A DNA stretch of 64,000 bases, from assembly GCF_001422285.1 (NCBI RefSeq), contig NZ_LMMO01000004.1, positions 727,094 through 791,093 on the forward strand. Direction: 5' to 3'. The DNA is from Frigoribacterium sp. Leaf263 (GTDB taxonomy: Bacteria > Actinomycetota > Actinomycetes > Actinomycetales > Microbacteriaceae). A model generated the notes under the pieces. It ran no database searches. It was not told the origin of the DNA and saw only the letters and a program-made list of their open reading frames with translations. Made by a program: the position numbers and the translations under genes. Below, in pieces: positions 33,165-41,380 of the stretch (the stretch's first letter is position 1; every line of letters starts with the position of its first letter).

Positions 33165-34193
33165 TCAGACCCCGACGGGCTGACGGGCGACGAGGCCGAA
33201 CAGATCCTTCGGGTCGTCCGGGTCGGCGACGAGGTCGATCCCGACCGCGTAGTCGGTGCCGACAACGTCGTCCCGGAGGTACTTGAGGGCGCAGACGTCC
33301 TCGATGGCGAAGCCGACGGAGTCGAAGATCGTGATCTGCTCGTCGCTCGTGCGGCCGGGCAGCCGGCCGGCGACGACCTCCCACAGCTCGGTCACGGCGA
33401 AGTCCTCCGCCTGATGCTGGATCTCGCCCTCGACCCGCGTCTGCTCGGGGTACTCGACGAACACGTCGGCGCGGCGGAGCGTCGCGGGGTCGAGCTCGGT
33501 CTTGCCGGGGCAGTCCCCGCCGATCGCGTTGACGTGCACGCCGGGTCGCACGGCCTCGTCGGGCAGCACGATCGCGTTCTGCTTGTCGGCGGTGCACGTG
33601 GTGATGACGTCGGCGCCGTCGGCCGCCTCGAGCGGGCTCGCGCAGACGGTGATGTCGAAGCCGAGGGGGCCCAGGTTGCGGACGAGCTTCCCGGTCGCCC
33701 GAGGGTCGACGTCGTAGACGCGCAGGGTGCCGATCCCCAGGGAGGCGCGCATCGCCAGGGCCTGGAACTCCGCCTGCGAGCCCGACCCGATCAGGGCGAG
33801 CACGCGGGCGTCGCTCCGCGCGAGGCGCTTCGCGGCCATCGCGCTGGTGGCGGCCGTGCGCAGCGCCGTCAGGATCGTCATCTCGGCGAGGAAGGTCGGA
33901 TACCCGGTGTCGACGTCGGAGAGCACGCCGAACGCGGTCACCGTCTGGAACCCGCGACCCGGGTTGGACGGGTGGCCGTTGACGTACTTGAAGCCGTAGG
34001 TCTCGCTGTCGCTCGCGGGCATGAGCTCGATCACGCCGATGGGCGAGTGCGAGGCCACGCGCGGCGACTTGTCGAACGCGGGCCAGCGCGCGAAGTCCCG
34101 TTCGAGGGCGGCCACCATGCCGGTGGTGATCGGGCCGACTCCGCGGTCGGTCACCCAGCGGATCATGTTCCGGACGTCCACGAAGCGCACCAC
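33165..34193 (-). CDS. Ornithine cyclodeaminase
   Basis: A 342-residue member of the ornithine cyclodeaminase/mu-crystallin family. FVDVRNMIRWVTDRGVGPIT, FKYVNGHPSNPGRGFQTVTA, GSGSQAEFQALAM (NAD motif) and AIGGDCPGKTELD match the true ornithine cyclodeaminase branch, which turns ornithine into proline and ammonia. The product of CtlX (downstream, seven bases away) is its substrate. GTG 34193 is preferred over 34190 because GGGAGG lies six bases before it. It is divergent from an Lrp-type regulator. Confidence 0.88.
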   Translation of the reverse strand: MVRFVDVRNMIRWVTDRGVGPITTGMVAALERDFARWPAFDKSPRVASHSPIGVIELMPASDSETYGFKYVNGHPSNPGRGFQTVTAFGVLSDVDTGYPTFLAEMTILTALRTAATSAMAAKRLARSDARVLALIGSGSQAEFQALAMRASLGIGTLRVYDVDPRATGKLVRNLGPLGFDITVCASPLEAADGADVITTCTADKQNAIVLPDEAVRPGVHVNAIGGDCPGKTELDPATLRRADVFVEYPEQTRVEGEIQHQAEDFAVTELWEVVAGRLPGRTSDEQITIFDSVGFAIEDVCALKYLRDDVVGTDYAVGIDLVADPDDPKDLFGLVARQPVGV

Positions 34194-34373
34194 GGGCGCC
34201 TCCCCTCTGCTCGTTCCGCGGCCGGATCGGCCGCCGTCGTCGTCGTCGCGGGCGACGAGCGCCCGTGACGACTCCACGCTAGGACTGGGCGATGTGCACC
34301 GGCAATCATCAGCCAGCGTGAATCCGCACGGCCGAGTGCGCTGATCGCATGCTCGTGCTGTACATTCCGATGC

Positions 34374-34805
34374 ATGGCCGATCTCGACGAACTCGACCGG
34401 CGCCTCCTCGCCGCCCTCCGGGTCGACGCCCGCGAGTCCGCCGCCGCTCTGGCCCGTCGACTCGGGGTGACACGGGCCACCGTCACGTCCCGCCTCGATC
34501 GGCTCGAGGCGTCGGGCACCGTGCTCGGCTACACCGTGCGGGTGCGCGAGGATCACGATCCCGACCTGATCCGCGCGATCGGCTTCATCGAGATCGAGGG
34601 GCGGTCGACCGACCACGTCATCCGGCAGCTGCGCGGGTTCCCCGAGGTGGTCTCGCTGCACACGACGAACGGCGGATGGGATCTGGTCGCCGAGTACCGC
34701 ACCGCATCGCTCGGCGAGTTCGACCGCGTGCTCGCGCGCATCCGCAGCGTCGAGGGCGTCATCAACTCCGAGACGAGTCTGCTGCTCAGCTCGGTGCTGC
34801 GCTGA
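34374..34805 (+). CDS. Lrp/AsnC-family regulator
   Basis: A 143-residue regulator. LDELDRRLLAALRVDARESA and LARRLGVTRATVTSRLDRLE form the DNA-binding domain, followed by an amino-acid-sensing RAM domain (VVSLHTTNGGWDLVAEYRT). It sits head to head with the ornithine/citrulline operon and probably senses an amino acid of that pathway. TACATT ends seven bases before the ATG (leaderless). Confidence 0.88.
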   Translation: MADLDELDRRLLAALRVDARESAAALARRLGVTRATVTSRLDRLEASGTVLGYTVRVREDHDPDLIRAIGFIEIEGRSTDHVIRQLRGFPEVVSLHTTNGGWDLVAEYRTASLGEFDRVLARIRSVEGVINSETSLLLSSVLR

Positions 34806-34832
34806 GATCGGGCGCCCGTCGCCGGGCGCCCA

Positions 34833-34848
34833 GCGTACGTCCGTACGC
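34833..34848. promoter_or_regulatory. Palindromic operator for the TetR gene at 34870
   Basis: GCGTACGTCCGTACGC is a perfect palindrome with seven-base arms around two bases. It lies immediately upstream of the -10 TAGGGT (34857-34862), which ends seven bases before the ATG. The size and place fit a TetR-family autoregulatory site. Confidence 0.65.
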
Positions 34849-34869
34849 ACGCTGACTAGGGTGGTCGCC

Positions 34870-35436
34870 ATGACAGCCCGGCGCAGCGACCCCGGACGAC
34901 GCGACCGTCTGATCGACGTCGCCCTCGACCTCATCGCCGAGAACGGCGTCGCCGGGATCTCCCACCGCAGGATCGCCACGCGCGCCGACGTGCCCCTCGG
35001 CTCGATGACCTATCACTTCGACGGCATGGACGACCTGCTGCACGAGGCGTTCACGCGCTTCGCGGGCACGATCGTGGAGCGGTTCGAGCGGAGCCTCGGC
35101 GCCGCGACGACGCCCGACGAGGCGCGGGCCGCGGTCGTCTCGCTCATCCACGACGATCTCGCCTCCGAGGGGAGCCTCCGCGACCAGGTGCTGTCGTACG
35201 AGCTGTACACGCTCGCCGCACGCCAGCCGCGGTACCGCGCCATCACCCGCGAGTGGATGCGCCGCAGCCGCGTCGAGCTCGAACGGCACTTCGACCCCGA
35301 CACCGCCCGCCGCGTCGACGCGCTCATCGAGGGGCTGTCGATCCACCGGGTGCTCGATCCGGAGCCGCCCTCGCGGGCCTTCACGGAGGAGGCCGTCGCC
35401 CGCATCACCGCGTCGGGCCCGGCCCCGGCGAGCTGA
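34870..35436 (+). CDS. TetR-family transcriptional regulator
   Basis: A 188-residue regulator. DRLIDVALDLIAENGVAGIS and RRIATRADVPLGSMTYHFDG form the helix-turn-helix of the YjdC/BetI-like branch. The C-terminal domain ends ASGPAPAS. ATG 34870 is fixed by the leaderless -10. Its only obvious target site is the palindrome in its own promoter; no transporter is adjacent, so its further targets are unknown. Confidence 0.86.
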   Translation: MTARRSDPGRRDRLIDVALDLIAENGVAGISHRRIATRADVPLGSMTYHFDGMDDLLHEAFTRFAGTIVERFERSLGAATTPDEARAAVVSLIHDDLASEGSLRDQVLSYELYTLAARQPRYRAITREWMRRSRVELERHFDPDTARRVDALIEGLSIHRVLDPEPPSRAFTEEAVARITASGPAPAS

Positions 35437-35456
35437 CCCGCGCCTCCTCGTCCGCG

Positions 35457-36332
35457 TCAGGGGGTGCGGTGCTCCCACTCGCCCACGCGCTCCTCGTGGG
35501 CCTCGAGGCGCGTCCGGGTGCGGCGGGCGTCCTGCGCGGCGACCCCCTCGAGCAGCGCGATCGACAGCGTGACCGCGGCGGCGTGCGAGTCGAAGACGAG
35601 GTCCTGCCCGACCGGGGCGACGAGTCGGACGTCGATGAGGTCGGCGAAGGGCACGAGGGGCGTGTCGACGACCCCGATGGTCGTCATGCCGAGCTCGCGG
35701 GCGCGGACGAGCGCCCGCACGGTCGCGGCCGGATAGCGGGGCATCGCGAAGACGAGCAGCGTCGTGGCCCCGTCGAGATGCAGCTGGGTGAGGCCGTCGT
35801 CGAGGGCCGAGGCGTCGTCGAGCACGTGGACGTCGGGCATGATCCGCTGCGCCAGATAGCCCAGGTAGTTCGCCAGCGCCGCCGACACCCGCAGCCCGAC
35901 GACGCCGAGCGGCCTGCTGTCGGCGAGGAGGCCGACCGCGCGCCGCATCGCGTCCGACGAGATCGTCGCCTCGAGGGTGCGGAGGTTCTGCCGCTCGTGC
36001 GCCAGCGCGGCGCCCGGAGTGGTCGCCGAGGTGCTGCCCGCGCCCGCCGCCGCCGGGGGAGTCGCCGACAGCACCGCGTCGCGGGCCGCGTTGCGGAACT
36101 CCGCGTAGCCCGTGAAGCCCAGTGCGGTCGCGATGCGGGTGACCGTCGGCTGGCTCACACCGGCCGCCTCGGCCATGTCGATCGTCGACGCGAAGGCGAC
36201 CTGCGGCATCGAGTCGAGCATGTGCTGCACGACCCGGCGCTGCGTGGGCGAGAGCCGGTGCTCGTGGACCCGGTCGATGAGCCAGCCGCGCACGCCCTCG
36301 AGCTGATCGTCGTCGAGGTGGGGCATGCTCAC
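35457..36332 (-). CDS. RpiR-family regulator with SIS domain
   Basis: A 291-residue regulator. The N-terminal HTH_6 domain (LSPTQRRVVQHMLDSMPQ, AEAAGVSQPTVTRIATALGF) is followed by a SIS domain (GVVGLRVSAALANYLGYLAQ, LLVFAMPRYPAATVRALVRA) that binds a phosphorylated or acidic ligand. RpiR-type proteins control histidine-use genes in several actinobacteria and proteobacteria. It is divergent from a cyclodeaminase and HAL-like operon, and related inverted repeats occur at 45852-45886. GTG 36332 follows GAGAGG. Confidence 0.85.
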   Translation of the reverse strand: MSMPHLDDDQLEGVRGWLIDRVHEHRLSPTQRRVVQHMLDSMPQVAFASTIDMAEAAGVSQPTVTRIATALGFTGYAEFRNAARDAVLSATPPAAAGAGSTSATTPGAALAHERQNLRTLEATISSDAMRRAVGLLADSRPLGVVGLRVSAALANYLGYLAQRIMPDVHVLDDASALDDGLTQLHLDGATTLLVFAMPRYPAATVRALVRARELGMTTIGVVDTPLVPFADLIDVRLVAPVGQDLVFDSHAAAVTLSIALLEGVAAQDARRTRTRLEAHEERVGEWEHRTP

Positions 36333-36491
36333 GGTCGGGCCTCTCGGTGGTGTGCTGCTCACGGTAGCGGCCGACGAGACCGGCACCGCGCCTCCTGAAC
36401 ATCATTAAACACGACCGTCACACGCCGCATGGTTCAATTCACGGCAGGACGTCCGACAGGGCGATGCCACGCCGGCGACCCGAGGAGAACC

Positions 36492-37514
36492 GTGACCACC
36501 ACCGAACGACCCATCTGGCTGCGCTTCCTCTCGGGCCCCGACATCGACTCGCTCGAGATCCCCTCCGGCGCCATCGTCGACGCGATCGACTCCGTCGTCG
36601 CCGCCCACGGCCGTGGCGAGACCGTCTTCGAGCCCCGCATGCACCTCGTGCCCGACAACGGGGGCGTCGGGCACTTCAACGTCCTGCGCGGGCACGTCTC
36701 GACCCTCGGCGAGCGCGGGGTCAGCGGGATCAAGGTCGTCGGCGACTTCGTGCCCAACTACCTCGAGGGTCTGCCGAGCGAGATGGCGATGGCGACCCTC
36801 TTCGACCCGTACAACGGCACGCCCCTCGCCGTCATGGACGCCACGTTCGTCACCGAGGCCCGCACCGGCGCGATGACCGCCGTCGGCGCGCGTCACCTCG
36901 CCCGCCCCGACTCGAAGGTGCTGGCCCACGCCGGCGCGCGCGGCACGGCGTTCTCGAACGTGACGATGCTCGACGCGATGCTCGACCTCGACGAGATCCG
37001 GGTCACGAGCCGCCGGGTCGAGTCGCGGGAGGCGTTCGGCGAGCGGCTGCGGGCCGTGACGGACACCCCGGTGGTGGTCGTCGACACCGCCGACGAGGCC
37101 TTCGACGGGGCCGACGTCATCGTCGAGGCGACGCGGCTGACGGAGCCGACGCCGCTCCTCCGACGCGAGCACATCCGGCCCGGCGCCTTCGTCGTGCCCT
37201 ACGGCACCGTGAGCGCCGTCGAGCCCGAGCTGCTCGACGTGATCGACAAGGTCGTAGTAGACGACTGGGCGGAGTCGCGATCGGGTCGGTTCGGCGCCCT
37301 GCGGCACCACGTCGACACCGGTCTGCTCAGCCCCGAGACGCTCTGGGCGCAGCTCGGCGAGATCGCCAGCGGGGCGAAGGCGGGTCGTGAGAACGCCGAC
37401 GAGCGCATCCTGTTCTGGCACCGCGGGCTGTCGATCCTCGACGTGGCCCTCGCCCACCTCGTGCTGACGACGGCCGAGGAGGCCGAGGTCGGCACGATGC
37501 TCCGGTACCGCTGA
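36492..37514 (+). CDS. Ornithine-cyclodeaminase-family protein (paralogue)
   Basis: A 340-residue NAD(P)-binding protein of the ornithine cyclodeaminase/mu-crystallin family, but distant from the copy at 33165. The motif segments are EPRMHLVP, GIKVVGDFVPN, ATFVTEARTGAMTAVGARHL and HAGARGTAFSNVTML, with the Gly motif altered. Such proteins reduce imines or act on unusual amino acids (alanine dehydrogenase, ketimine reductase). It is co-directional with the HAL-like gene one base downstream, so both probably serve one pathway. GAGGAGAACC precedes the GTG. Confidence 0.8.
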   Translation: MTTTERPIWLRFLSGPDIDSLEIPSGAIVDAIDSVVAAHGRGETVFEPRMHLVPDNGGVGHFNVLRGHVSTLGERGVSGIKVVGDFVPNYLEGLPSEMAMATLFDPYNGTPLAVMDATFVTEARTGAMTAVGARHLARPDSKVLAHAGARGTAFSNVTMLDAMLDLDEIRVTSRRVESREAFGERLRAVTDTPVVVVDTADEAFDGADVIVEATRLTEPTPLLRREHIRPGAFVVPYGTVSAVEPELLDVIDKVVVDDWAESRSGRFGALRHHVDTGLLSPETLWAQLGEIASGAKAGRENADERILFWHRGLSILDVALAHLVLTTAEEAEVGTMLRYR

Positions 37515-37515
37515 G

Positions 37516-39063
37516 ATGGCCGGTCTGCACGCCGCCCCGCCCGGCGCCTCCTCCGGTCGCCCGTCGCGCGCTCGTCCACCGCTCGTCGTCGACCGCGCGG
37601 CCGATCTCGACGCCGACTCGTGCCTCGAGATCGCCGACGGTCGCGGGCTGCGGCTCACCGACCGCCTGATCGCCGAGCTCGACGCCGCCCGGGTCGAGAC
37701 CCTCGCCGCCCTCGACTCGGGCGACCCGGTCTACGGCGTCACGACCGGCATGGGCGCCGCCAGCACGATCGTGCTCGACGAGGAGGCGCGGGCCGGCCAC
37801 CAGGCGCGCCTCCTGATCGCGCGCGCCACCGGATCCGAGCCGTGGCTGGGTCGACGCGAGGTGCGGGCGGCGCTCGCGGTGCGCCTCCGGACCTTCCTCT
37901 CGGGCGACGCCGGCGTCTCGTCGGCCCTCTGCCTCCGGCTGGTCGACCTGCTGCGCCTCGACCTCGTGCCGGCCGTGCCGACCACCCGACTGGGCACGGC
38001 GGGCGAGATCGTGCCGCTGGCCCACCTCGGCGCCGCGGCGACCGGAGCCGCCTCGGGGGAGCTGCTGACGCCCGACGGCGCGGTGGTGCCCGCCCAGGAG
38101 GCGCTGGCCGCGTCGGGACTCGACCCGCACCTCCTCGCCGCGAAGGAGGGCGTGGCCCTCATCGAGGGCGTGCCCGTCACGACGGCTCGGGCGATCGTGC
38201 TGGCCGACCACGCCCGCCGCGTGGCACGGCAGGCGCTCGCGACCCTGGCCGCCGAGCTCGAGCTGGTGGGGGCGAACCGCGACCCGTTCCGACCGGTGGT
38301 CGCTCGTGCCGACGAGTCCTTCGCCGGGGTGCTCGAGCGGCTCGACGGGCTGCTCGGCGCCGAACGGAGGTCGGCGGCGCTGCAGTCGCCCGTGTCGTTC
38401 CGGGTCAGCGGGCCGGCGCTCGCGCATCTCGAGCGCGTGCTCGGAGCCCTCGACGCCGCCGTGGCGCGGGCGCTCGACGGCGTCACCGATTCGCCCGCCC
38501 GACTCGAGGGGGCCTTCGTCGGCACGGCCGGGTTCGACGGCTTCGACCTGGCGGCGTCGCTCGACGCGGTCCGCTTCGCCGCGCTGCATCTGGCCGAGCT
38601 CGGCACCGCGCGGCTGCACCGGCTGCTCGACGGCGCGATCACGGGGCTGCCGCGTCAGCTCTCGTCGTCGCCCGGAGCCGAGGCCGGCATGGTGACGGTG
38701 CACAAGCGCGCGGTGGGGACCGTGCACGGCCTGCTGACGTCCGCCCGGCCGGCGTCGCTCGGCCTCATCGAGACCTCGCTCGGGCAGGAGGACGCCCAGT
38801 CGTTCTCGCTCGAGGCGGCCGAACTGCTCGCCCGCGCCCTCGACGGGCTGACCGACGTCGTCGCCTGCGAGCTGCTCGCCGTGCTGCACGCCCGGCGGCT
38901 GCGCGTCGTGCTCGGCGGGGCGGGAGCGCCGACGCCGCTCGACGACGAGCTCGCGACGCTGGACGCGGTCGTGCCCGACGGCGTCGTCGACCGGCCGTTC
39001 GGTCGCGACGTGGCGGCACTCGTGCGGGCGCTCGACGCCGGGGCGCTCGCGGAGCCGCGCTGA
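37516..39063 (+). CDS. HAL/PAL-fold ammonia-lyase-like protein without the MIO triad (copy 1)
   Basis: A 515-residue homologue of histidine/aromatic ammonia-lyases. The inner-loop Tyr is kept (VYGVTTGMGA), as are VPLAH, HKRAVGTVHG and SLGQEDAQSFSLE. But the site that should read Ala-Ser-Gly and form the MIO electrophile reads Gly160-Thr161-Ala162-Gly163 (RLGTAGEIVPLAH), with no Ser at the centre. It therefore cannot make MIO in the known way. It may use a substrate with a better leaving group than ammonia, or be a non-catalytic or isomerase form. An EEARAG stretch (37781) carries the AGGAGGCGCG word. Confidence 0.8.
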   Translation: MAGLHAAPPGASSGRPSRARPPLVVDRAADLDADSCLEIADGRGLRLTDRLIAELDAARVETLAALDSGDPVYGVTTGMGAASTIVLDEEARAGHQARLLIARATGSEPWLGRREVRAALAVRLRTFLSGDAGVSSALCLRLVDLLRLDLVPAVPTTRLGTAGEIVPLAHLGAAATGAASGELLTPDGAVVPAQEALAASGLDPHLLAAKEGVALIEGVPVTTARAIVLADHARRVARQALATLAAELELVGANRDPFRPVVARADESFAGVLERLDGLLGAERRSAALQSPVSFRVSGPALAHLERVLGALDAAVARALDGVTDSPARLEGAFVGTAGFDGFDLAASLDAVRFAALHLAELGTARLHRLLDGAITGLPRQLSSSPGAEAGMVTVHKRAVGTVHGLLTSARPASLGLIETSLGQEDAQSFSLEAAELLARALDGLTDVVACELLAVLHARRLRVVLGGAGAPTPLDDELATLDAVVPDGVVDRPFGRDVAALVRALDAGALAEPR

Positions 39064-39065
39064 GC

Positions 39066-39143
39066 CCTGAGCGCTGAGTGCTGAGTGCTCAGCGCTGAGT
39101 GCTGAGTGCTGAGCGCTGAGTGCTGAGTGCTGAGTGCTCAGCG
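39066..39143. repeat. Heptamer tandem repeat (GCTGAGT)
   Basis: About eleven units of GCTGAGT, some changed to GCTGAGC or GCTCAGC, follow the HAL-like stop codon. The mix of GCTGAG and CTCAGC allows snap-back pairing. The region is between convergent genes and codes for nothing I can support. Confidence 0.85.
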
Positions 39144-39164
39144 CTTCGGGCGGTGTGCGCGGCG

Positions 39165-39222
39165 CACGGTGGGCGGAAGCGGCCCTTCGTGGGGTCGTGA
39201 GGGGCGTCTTCCGACCACCGTG
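39165..39222. repeat. Palindromic repeat (GTGGTC-GAAG family), diverged copy, likely terminator
   Basis: CACGGTGGGCGGAAG (39165-39179) faces TCTTCCGACCACCGTG (39207-39222). The core resembles the copies at 5190 and 56206. It lies between the convergent HAL-like and MFS genes, where a two-way terminator is expected. Confidence 0.5.
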
Positions 39223-39238
39223 GGCGGGCTGAACCTCG

Positions 39239-40512
39239 CTACGCGCCGCCCGTGCCCGTGCCCGTGCCGCCGCCCGTGCCCGTGCGCGCACCCGCTCCGG
39301 CCCCGCGTCGCGACGACGCGAGCAGCTGCACCACGAGGCCCGCCGCGATGAAGCCGAGCATCAGCCCGCCCATCACCGTGGCCGTTCCGCCGAGCGCCCC
39401 GGCGAGAGGGGTGGCGGCTCCGCCGAGCCCGAACTGCAGCCCGCCCGCGAGGGCGGCGGCGGTGCCGGGGGACCGGTGCCCGAGCGCCTGCGTCAGCGTG
39501 ATCGATCCGGGGATCACCCAGCCCCATCCCGCCGTGACGAGAGCGAGCGCGGGCCAGATCAGTGCGGGTCCGATCCCGCTCACGGCCCCGACGAGCACCA
39601 GGGCCGAGCCCGTCGTGCACGTGACGAGCCCGATCGTGAAGAGCCGGTTCTCGGCGATGCGCCCCACGAGCCGGCGGAACACGAGGGTCGAAGCGATCAT
39701 GCACGACGCGTTCGAGGCGAAGACGAGCGTGTAGAGCCCTTCGCCGAACCCGTACTGCTCTTGGAACACGAACGACGACGTCGCGATGTACGAGAAGAAG
39801 CCGATCGTCGCCGCGCACCCCGTGACGAGGTACCAGCGGAACCGCGGCATGGCGAGCAGCGCGCCCATCCGCCGGAGCGAGGCCGACAGCGAGCCGGTTC
39901 CCGGCTCGGGGTCGACGAGGGTCTCGGGGAGGCGCGCCGCGGCCGCCGCGGTCAGTGCGACTCCCAGCACGGCCAGGACCACGAACGTCGCCCGCCAGCT
40001 CGACACCGACAGCACGACGCCGCCGACGAGCGGGGCGACGACCGGGCCGACGGCGTTGATGGCGGCGAGCGTCGCGAACAGCCGGCTGCGGACGACCCCG
40101 GTCGTGGTGTCGCCGACCATGGCGCGGGCCGCCACGGAGCCGGCCGCGCCGCCGAGTCCCTGCGCGACGCGGGCGACGACGAGCGTGGTCGCGTCGGGGG
40201 CGATGGCGCAGGCGAGGGAGGCGAGGGCGAAGACGGCCGTCCCGCCCAGGAGGATGCGCCTCCGGCCGGTCCCGTCGCTGATCGGTCCGATGACGATCTG
40301 ACCGACGGCGAACGAGACGAGGAACGCGGTGAGGCTGAGCTGCACCTGCGCGGTCGAGGCTCCGAGGTCGCGGGCGATCGCCGGCAGGGCCGGGATGTAC
40401 ATGTCCGTGGCGAAGGGCGAGATGCCGACGATCAACGCGACCGTCAGGATGGTGCCGCGCCGGACGACCAGGAGGGGCGGCTCGGGTCCGCCGGGACGTC
40501 ATCGTCTCTCAT
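39239..40512 (-). CDS. Bcr/CflA-type MFS multidrug transporter with a probable N-terminal frameshift
   Basis: A twelve-helix drug:H+ antiporter. From 40435 downward the frame encodes ISPFATDMYIPALPAIARDL, PISDGTGRRRILL and a full MFS body, but a start at TTG 40435 would begin inside TM1. The best start, ATG 40512 (leaderless, TAGGCT seven bases upstream), is in another frame and reads MRDDDVPADPSRP before losing register. One added base in the four-G run at 40474-40477 would restore MRDDDVPADPSRPLLVVRRG and a normal TM1. So this is a sequencing error, a recent mutation or a switch. The C-terminus is a Gly/Thr/Ala repeat. Confidence 0.75.
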
Positions 40513-40673
40513 CGGGTCGAGCCTAGGCCCGGTGCGTCGAACCGGTGTGAAACCGCGTTCCGTCGCCTCCGCGGATTCTTTTGCGGTTCGATCCGCTCAA
40601 TGCGGTTCCGCCGCCCGCGACGGATTCCTGTTGGGCGGCACCCGTCGATCATCTCGGCATCTGCGGGCGATGG

Positions 40674-40722
40674 AGGAGAATGCGCGGGAATCACCTCGGG
40701 ATGCTTATCCGCGCATTCTCCT
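40674..40722. terminator. Long-stem inverted repeat downstream of lsr2
   Basis: AGGAGAATGCGCGG (40674-40687) and its exact complement (40709-40722) flank a 21-base loop. It lies 52 bases past the lsr2 stop, between two minus-strand genes. It may end the lsr2 transcript or be part of a small RNA. The surrounding stretch (40513-40774) is AT-richer than the rest and has no gene that I can support. Confidence 0.5.
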
Positions 40723-40774
40723 CAGGCCCGCGAACGCGAACCCGGCAGAGGGATCGGAGCCGGCAGGGCCCGTC

Positions 40775-41125
40775 TCAGTGAGCCGCGTCGTACGCCTCGC
40801 GGATCGCGCCCGAGACGCGACCGCGGTCGGACACGTCGTGCCCGTTCTCGCGCGCCCACTCGCGGATCCGCTGCAGCTCGGCGGGGTCGGACTTCGGGCG
40901 GGGCGAGCCGGCGCGTGCGGCCGGAGCGCTCGTCCTGCGGCCGGTGCGGCGGCCACCCGAGGTGAAGGGCTCGAGGGCGTAGACGAGTTCGGCGACGTGC
41001 GCGTCGGTGAGGTCGATCTCGTACGACGCCCCGTCGATCGCGAAGGTGACCGTGCGGCCCTCGCCGTCGGCGATGGGGGTTCCGTCGATGTCGTCGACGA
41101 GTTGGATGAATGTCTTCTGGGCCAT
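40775..41125 (-). CDS. lsr2: Lsr2 nucleoid-associated protein
   Basis: A 116-residue H-NS-like protein that binds and silences AT-rich DNA. The N-terminal dimer domain is MAQKTFIQLVDDIDGTPIAD with TFAIDGASYEIDLTDAHVAE. The C-terminal DNA-binding domain is ELQRIREWARENGHDVSDRG, containing the RGR hook (DRGRVSGAI), as in mycobacterial Lsr2. A Gly/Arg/Pro linker joins them. Flanking intergenic DNA is the most AT-rich in the window, which would suit binding by its own product. Confidence 0.93.
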   Translation of the reverse strand: MAQKTFIQLVDDIDGTPIADGEGRTVTFAIDGASYEIDLTDAHVAELVYALEPFTSGGRRTGRRTSAPAARAGSPRPKSDPAELQRIREWARENGHDVSDRGRVSGAIREAYDAAH

Positions 41126-41380
41126 GATGACGTGATCCGTTCGGTGCTGGTCGGTGCGGTGGATTGCTATCCGCACTCACTATGTCGGAATCCGCCCGAG
41201 AATACATCCGGAGGCATGCTCAATTACCTTCCCGGTATAGGCGACGAGTGAAATCCGCCGACCGATTGCGCAGGGGTATCCGCGAGATTCCCCGGTGATA
41301 GAGCGCCGGCCCGATAATCGCCACGGGTGCATTTCCGTCGGCTATTCCCGACGTGATGCGCCGTCGCGTCGCGGGGCCCG

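Noticed and set aside
39066..39143. CRISPR or coding repeat
   Set aside because: The unit is seven bases, has no spacers, and no supported frame crosses it.
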